A stretch of DNA of 7,774 nt from Deltaproteobacteria bacterium. Its GTDB lineage: Bacteria; Myxococcota_A; UBA9160. Below the pieces are notes generated by a model. That model was not told where the DNA came from. It searched no databases and saw nothing but the letters and a program-made list of their open reading frames with translations. The stretch is from contig DOUU01000375.1 of NCBI GenBank assembly GCA_003520425.1, forward strand, positions 4,672-12,445, given 5' to 3'. Shown here piece after piece: positions 5,085 through 7,774 of this stretch. Positions within the stretch are counted from its first letter, which is position 1. Every line of letters begins with the position of its first letter. A program made the position numbers and the translations under genes.

Positions 5085-5876
5085 TTAGGGCGGAGGGAGA
5101 CCCCTGGGTCCTTGGGAGCGCTCCCAGAGCTTCACGTGCTTCGCCAGCACATAGAAGGCCGAGGTCGCAGCGATCACGAAGCCGGGCCAGCCGTCCAAGA
5201 GGCCGAGCTTCCACAGCCAGCACTCCAGGAATTTCACCGGGGGGTGAAGGATCGCCCTGGCGAGCGAGAAGCGCCGACCTTCGCGGATCCATTCCGACGA
5301 TACGACCTCCGAAAACTGCTGAACGGACTCAAGCTGCTCTGCGAAGTCGTGGTACGTGTAGTGCTCAAGATCCGCCTCGATGCGCCGGACCGGCCCGTCG
5401 GCGCCGAGTCGGTCATGGGGATCCGTCCCTCCCCAGCGCCCGCGGGCGCGGCGAACGATGCGCAGCTTGCGGTCCGGGTACCAGCCCCCGTGATTGATCC
5501 AGCGGCCGAGGTAGAAGGTGTGGCGCCTCACCTCGAAACCCACGGCGTCTCCAGCCCGCGCGATCTCCCGCCGGATGGCGTCGCGCAGCTCGGGAGTGCA
5601 GCGTTCGTCGGCGTCGAGGCAGAAGATCCACTCGCCCGTCGCAAGGTCGAGCGCAAAGTTCTTCTGGGCGACAAAGCCCTCCCAGGGATGATGAACGACG
5701 CGGGTTGCGTACCGCTGCGCCTTTTCCACGGTGCCGTCTGTGCTGCCGGAGTCGACCACAATCACCTCGTCGCACCATGCGACGCTGCGCAGGCACTCCT
5801 CGATGTGATCCACCTCGTTCTTGCAGATGATCGTGGCGGAGATGCGGGGAGTGGGGCCGGTGGAAGGGGAGGTCAT
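5085..5876 (-). CDS. Glycosyltransferase family 2, WaaE/KdtX-like
   Basis: This 263-residue glycosyltransferase has a GT-A fold. It transfers a sugar from a nucleotide-sugar donor, most likely to lipopolysaccharide core or another cell-surface glycan on the cytoplasmic face of the membrane. Visible motifs: S-A-T-I-I-C-K-N-E at 13-21, V-V-D42-S-G-S-T-D47-G-T for nucleotide binding, Q-K-N-F-A-L at 71-76, and the metal-binding C-L-D88-A-D90-E-R. H-P-W-E-G-F followed by Q-K-N and D-A-D-E-R is typical of the beta-1,4-glucosyltransferase/WaaE subgroup. The C-terminal third contains H-Y-T-Y-H-D-F, a Trp-rich segment and a hydrophobic stretch that may attach to the membrane. The exact sugar and acceptor cannot be read from sequence. 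The ATG at 5876 is chosen because it sits just before the first beta strand, though its ribosome site (GAGAG, 6 bases away) is weak. The open frame continues upstream to 6140 but is not protein-like. It appears to be a single-gene unit. Confidence 0.9.
   Translation of the reverse strand: MTSPSTGPTPRISATIICKNEVDHIEECLRSVAWCDEVIVVDSGSTDGTVEKAQRYATRVVHHPWEGFVAQKNFALDLATGEWIFCLDADERCTPELRDAIRREIARAGDAVGFEVRRHTFYLGRWINHGGWYPDRKLRIVRRARGRWGGTDPHDRLGADGPVRRIEADLEHYTYHDFAEQLESVQQFSEVVSSEWIREGRRFSLARAILHPPVKFLECWLWKLGLLDGWPGFVIAATSAFYVLAKHVKLWERSQGPRGLPPP
5113..5126. repeat. 14-bp perfect palindrome in the 3' end of the glycosyltransferase gene
   Basis: TGGGAGCGCTCCCA is a perfect palindrome within the last 15 codons of the glycosyltransferase gene (over the W-E-R-S-Q codons). 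A second near-palindrome, GACCC-CT-GGGTC, adjoins it at 5099-5110. Together they could fold near the transcript end, but no T-run follows. Confidence 0.45.
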
Positions 5877-6269
5877 CCGGCGCTCTCTCGGTCCGCTGCC
5901 GGCCCTTTCCGCAGATTCGAGAAGGAAGCGCGAAGGGCCAGGGGCGGCGCCGTCCCTCGATTGTGAAAGAACGATGCCATGCCATCGCTCCTCGGGTTCG
6001 CCCTGCGCATCGGATCCTTCGACCCGCTCGCGGCACGCGCAGGCCCTCGTCCCGCGCACTTCGCTTGCTTTGGTCCCATTCGTACCTGGGGATCTCTCGC
6101 CCCATCGAGAGCACGACGCCGCATGGCCAAGAAATCCCACTTGCCTTTTGGCGACGAGTAAACTCGCACCCTCGGCGGCTTTCCGCCACGGAGTTTGGCT
6201 CCATCTCGGCGCTGCGCTAGGGACGGAGCCGGCCGAAAAGAGGACCGCCTCGGCCCCGGGAGGAATCCT
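5877..6269. promoter_or_regulatory. Divergent intergenic region with several inverted repeats
   Basis: This 393-bp stretch lies between the glycosyltransferase (-) and the sulfotransferase (+). Open frames cross it on both strands, but none has a good start or protein-like composition. It holds several short perfect inverted repeats: CTCTCG-N6-CGAGAG (6094-6111), CGAGT-AA-ACTCG (6155-6166), GGCGG-CTTT-CCGCC (6174-6187) and GGCTCC with GGAGCC 22 bases apart (6197-6202, 6225-6230). The last three precede the sulfotransferase start and may form a structured leader. No convincing sigma-70 or sigma-54 promoter could be assigned by eye. Confidence 0.4.
6094..6111. promoter_or_regulatory. Operator-like inverted repeat CTCTCG-N6-CGAGAG
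   Basis: Two perfect 6-base arms flank a 6-base centre in the divergent intergenic region, about 160 bp upstream of the sulfotransferase and 220 bp upstream of the glycosyltransferase. The symmetry and spacing fit a dimeric repressor site, but no regulator gene lies in the window to pair with it. Confidence 0.3.
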
Positions 6270-6899
6270 GTGTCACTTCGCGTGATCGGTGCCGGGCTGG
6301 GTCGCACAGGCACCCATTCGCTCAAGCTTGCGTTGGAGCGTCTTTTCGGCGCGCCTTGCTACCACATGCTCGAGGTCTTGCAGCAGCCCGCGCACATCGC
6401 GATCTGGCAGAATGCGGCGGCCGGGGAGACGCCCAGGTGGCGCGAGGTATTCACCCGCTATCGCGCCACGGTGGACTGGCCGGCCGCCGCATTCTGGAAG
6501 GAGCTGAGCGACGAGTATCCAGACGCGCTCGTCTTGCTCTCGGTGCGGGAGGTCGATGATTGGTGGGCGAGCGCCGACCGAACCATCTTCGCAGTCTCCC
6601 GCCGGGAGCCGCCTCGCGATCCCGTCTTCTCTGCACAGCGCGAGATGGCGACCACGATCTTGAACGAACGCTTCACGCACGGCTGGAGCGACGAGAGGAT
6701 CGCGAAGCAAGCCTACCTGCGTCACAACGACGAGGTCCGCAGAAAGATCGCCCGCGATCGCCTTTTGGAGTGGCAACCCGGAGACGGCTGGGAGCCGATC
6801 TGCGCGCGGCTCGGCCTCGCGGTCCCGAGCGAGGCCTTCCCTCACGTCAACACCACAGAGGAGTTTCGCGCCATGGCGGGTCTTGGAAGAAGCCGCTGA
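6270..6899 (+). CDS. Sulfotransferase family protein (Sulfotransfer_4-like)
   Basis: This 209-residue enzyme probably transfers a sulfuryl group from PAPS to an unknown acceptor. Near the N-terminus R-V-I-G-A-G-L-G-R-T-G-T-H-S-L-K (residues 4-19) is the 5'-phosphosulfate-binding loop in the G-x-G-R-T-G-T-x-S form typical of the Sulfotransfer_4 family. V-L-L-S-V-R-E-V-D-D-W-W-A-S in the middle fits the 3'-phosphate-binding strand and helix with its Arg and Ser. The C-terminal F-P-H-V-N-T-T-E-E-F is also a family hallmark. Length agrees with bacterial members. The start is the GTG at 6270, with GGGAGGA ending about 6 bases upstream; an open frame reaching back to 6195 adds 25 residues that look non-coding. 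No signal peptide is seen, so it should be cytoplasmic. The SDR gene follows after 46 bp on the same strand, suggesting co-transcription, although a shared substrate is only a guess. Confidence 0.88.
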   Translation: MSLRVIGAGLGRTGTHSLKLALERLFGAPCYHMLEVLQQPAHIAIWQNAAAGETPRWREVFTRYRATVDWPAAAFWKELSDEYPDALVLLSVREVDDWWASADRTIFAVSRREPPRDPVFSAQREMATTILNERFTHGWSDERIAKQAYLRHNDEVRRKIARDRLLEWQPGDGWEPICARLGLAVPSEAFPHVNTTEEFRAMAGLGRSR

Positions 6900-6945
6900 C
6901 GAGCGCAGGGATCGCAAGTGACACAGTACCAGAAGGAGAAACGAG

Positions 6946-7755
6946 ATGGCCCGGGAGTTCGACGGCAAGGTGGTGGTGATTACGGGAGCTTCGTCGGGCG
7001 TCGGCGAAGCATCGGCCTGTCTCTTCGCAGCCCGCGGGGCGAAGGTCGTTCTCGCGGCGCGCTCGGCGGACAAGCTCGCCGCCCTGGCCACGCGGCTTGG
7101 AGGTCTCGCGATTCCCACCGACGTCACTTTGGCCTCTGATCTCAAGGCCCTGGTGAGCGGGACGATCTCGGCCTTCGGACATCTCGACGTTCTTGTGAAC
7201 AATGCCGGCACGAACGCGCGCGGCCCCCTCGAAAAGCTCGACCCCGCGGGCATCGCTTCGGTCATCGACACCAACCTGAAGGCGCCCTTGCTGCTCACGC
7301 ACTTTGCCTTGCCTCACCTCAGGACGTCGAAGGGCGTGGTGGTGAACGTGGCGTCGATCGCGGGTCACCTCCCGCTGCCGGGCGAAATCCCTTACTGCGC
7401 GTCGAAGTGGGGTCTGCGGGGCTTTAGCTTCGCGGTCCGCGAAGAGATGCGAAGGAGCGGCGTTTCCGTGTGCGCCGTCTCGCCAGGCCCGATCGCCACA
7501 CGGTTCGTGCTGGACCACCTCGATGAGACGCCGGACATCGTGTTCTCTCAGCCATTCCTCACGGCCGAGGAGGTGGCGCAGGCGGTCGTCGCCTGTGCCC
7601 TCGACCGCAAGCGGGAGCGGGCCTTCCCTTTCTCGACGCTGCGTCTTGCCCAGCTCGCGCAGTGGATGCCCTGGCTGCAGGAGCTCCTCCGGCCCGCGCT
7701 CGAAAGGCAGGGCGCAAGGAAGAAAGAGGAGTGGCGGGCGAAGGGACGGGCCTAG
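6946..7755 (+). CDS. Classical short-chain dehydrogenase/reductase (SDR)
   Basis: This 269-residue NAD(P)(H)-dependent oxidoreductase has a Rossmann fold. The motifs run in the classical order: cofactor loop T13-G-A-S-S-G-V-G20, N85-N-A-G88, and the catalytic tetrad Asn110, Ser137 (N-V-A-S-I-A-G), Tyr150 and Lys154 (Y-C-A-S-K). S-P-G-P-I-A-T at about 179-185 follows as expected. Arg39 within A-A-R-S at the end of the second strand suggests a preference for NADPH (inference). The last 40 residues contain an amphipathic, Trp- and Leu-rich helix (L-A-Q-W-M-P-W-L-Q-E-L-L) and a basic tail, seen in SDRs that touch membranes or lipid substrates. The ATG at 6946 is supported by AAGGAG about 8 bases upstream. 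It is the second gene after the sulfotransferase. The substrate cannot be inferred. Confidence 0.93.
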   Translation: MAREFDGKVVVITGASSGVGEASACLFAARGAKVVLAARSADKLAALATRLGGLAIPTDVTLASDLKALVSGTISAFGHLDVLVNNAGTNARGPLEKLDPAGIASVIDTNLKAPLLLTHFALPHLRTSKGVVVNVASIAGHLPLPGEIPYCASKWGLRGFSFAVREEMRRSGVSVCAVSPGPIATRFVLDHLDETPDIVFSQPFLTAEEVAQAVVACALDRKRERAFPFSTLRLAQLAQWMPWLQELLRPALERQGARKKEEWRAKGRA

Positions 7756-7774
7756 GCTGTCCAATGCCGCATAG

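Noticed and set aside
4796..5497. Plus-strand frames across the region left of and into the glycosyltransferase gene
   Set aside because: No recognisable domain, Arg/Pro/Ala-rich, and they run opposite the conserved glycosyltransferase motifs.
5877..6140. 88-residue N-terminal extension of the glycosyltransferase
   Set aside because: The family fold begins right after the ATG at 5876, and the extension has low-complexity, non-protein-like composition.
6124..6144. Sigma-54-like TGGC...TTGC upstream of the sulfotransferase
   Set aside because: The GG and GC elements are 18 bases apart instead of about 12, so the spacing rules it out.
6273..7764. Long minus-strand open frames (341 and 305 codons) opposite the sulfotransferase and SDR genes
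   Set aside because: Both overlap well-supported plus-strand enzymes, overlap each other, and have no ribosome site or domain signature.

Overview
This is a GC-rich, gene-dense chromosomal window. It holds nine protein genes: one partial at the left edge and eight complete. I see no rRNA, tRNA, CRISPR array, insertion sequence or phage gene. The gene mix is an AidB-type acyl-CoA dehydrogenase, a PilZ protein with a degenerate receiver-like front half, a secreted subtilisin with a myxobacterial-style C-terminal anchor, a WaaE-type glycosyltransferase and a Sulfotransfer_4 enzyme. Together with the GC content this suggests a Myxococcota or other deltaproteobacterium-like lineage. That placement is inference from gene content, not a phylogenetic result.

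Layout, left to right. (1) The 3' end of the acyl-CoA dehydrogenase gene (+) converges on a MAPEG membrane-protein gene (-). (2) Upstream of MAPEG on the same strand lies the receiver-like/PilZ gene (-), whose best start appears to be a non-standard ATC. (3) A divergent intergenic region of about 205 bp with a CRP/FNR-like operator (TGTGA-N6-TCACG) separates it from the secreted S8 protease gene (+). (4) The protease converges on a two-gene minus-strand unit: a small exported protein followed by a DedA-family membrane protein, with a strong perfect inverted repeat between them. (5) Further right is a family 2 glycosyltransferase gene (-). (6) A 393-bp divergent intergenic region rich in short inverted repeats follows. 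(7) It leads into a plus-strand pair: a PAPS-dependent-type sulfotransferase and a classical short-chain dehydrogenase, 46 bp apart and probably co-transcribed.

Several genes act at the cell envelope (protease, DedA, small exported protein, glycosyltransferase, MAPEG), but they are not one obvious operon and I see no single new system that unites them. The observations most worth checking are the CRP-like site between the PilZ and protease genes, the protease architecture (beta domain inserted between catalytic Asn and Ser, plus an anchor followed by an unusual tail), the non-canonical start and degenerate motifs of the PilZ protein, and the inverted repeats in the intergenic regions.
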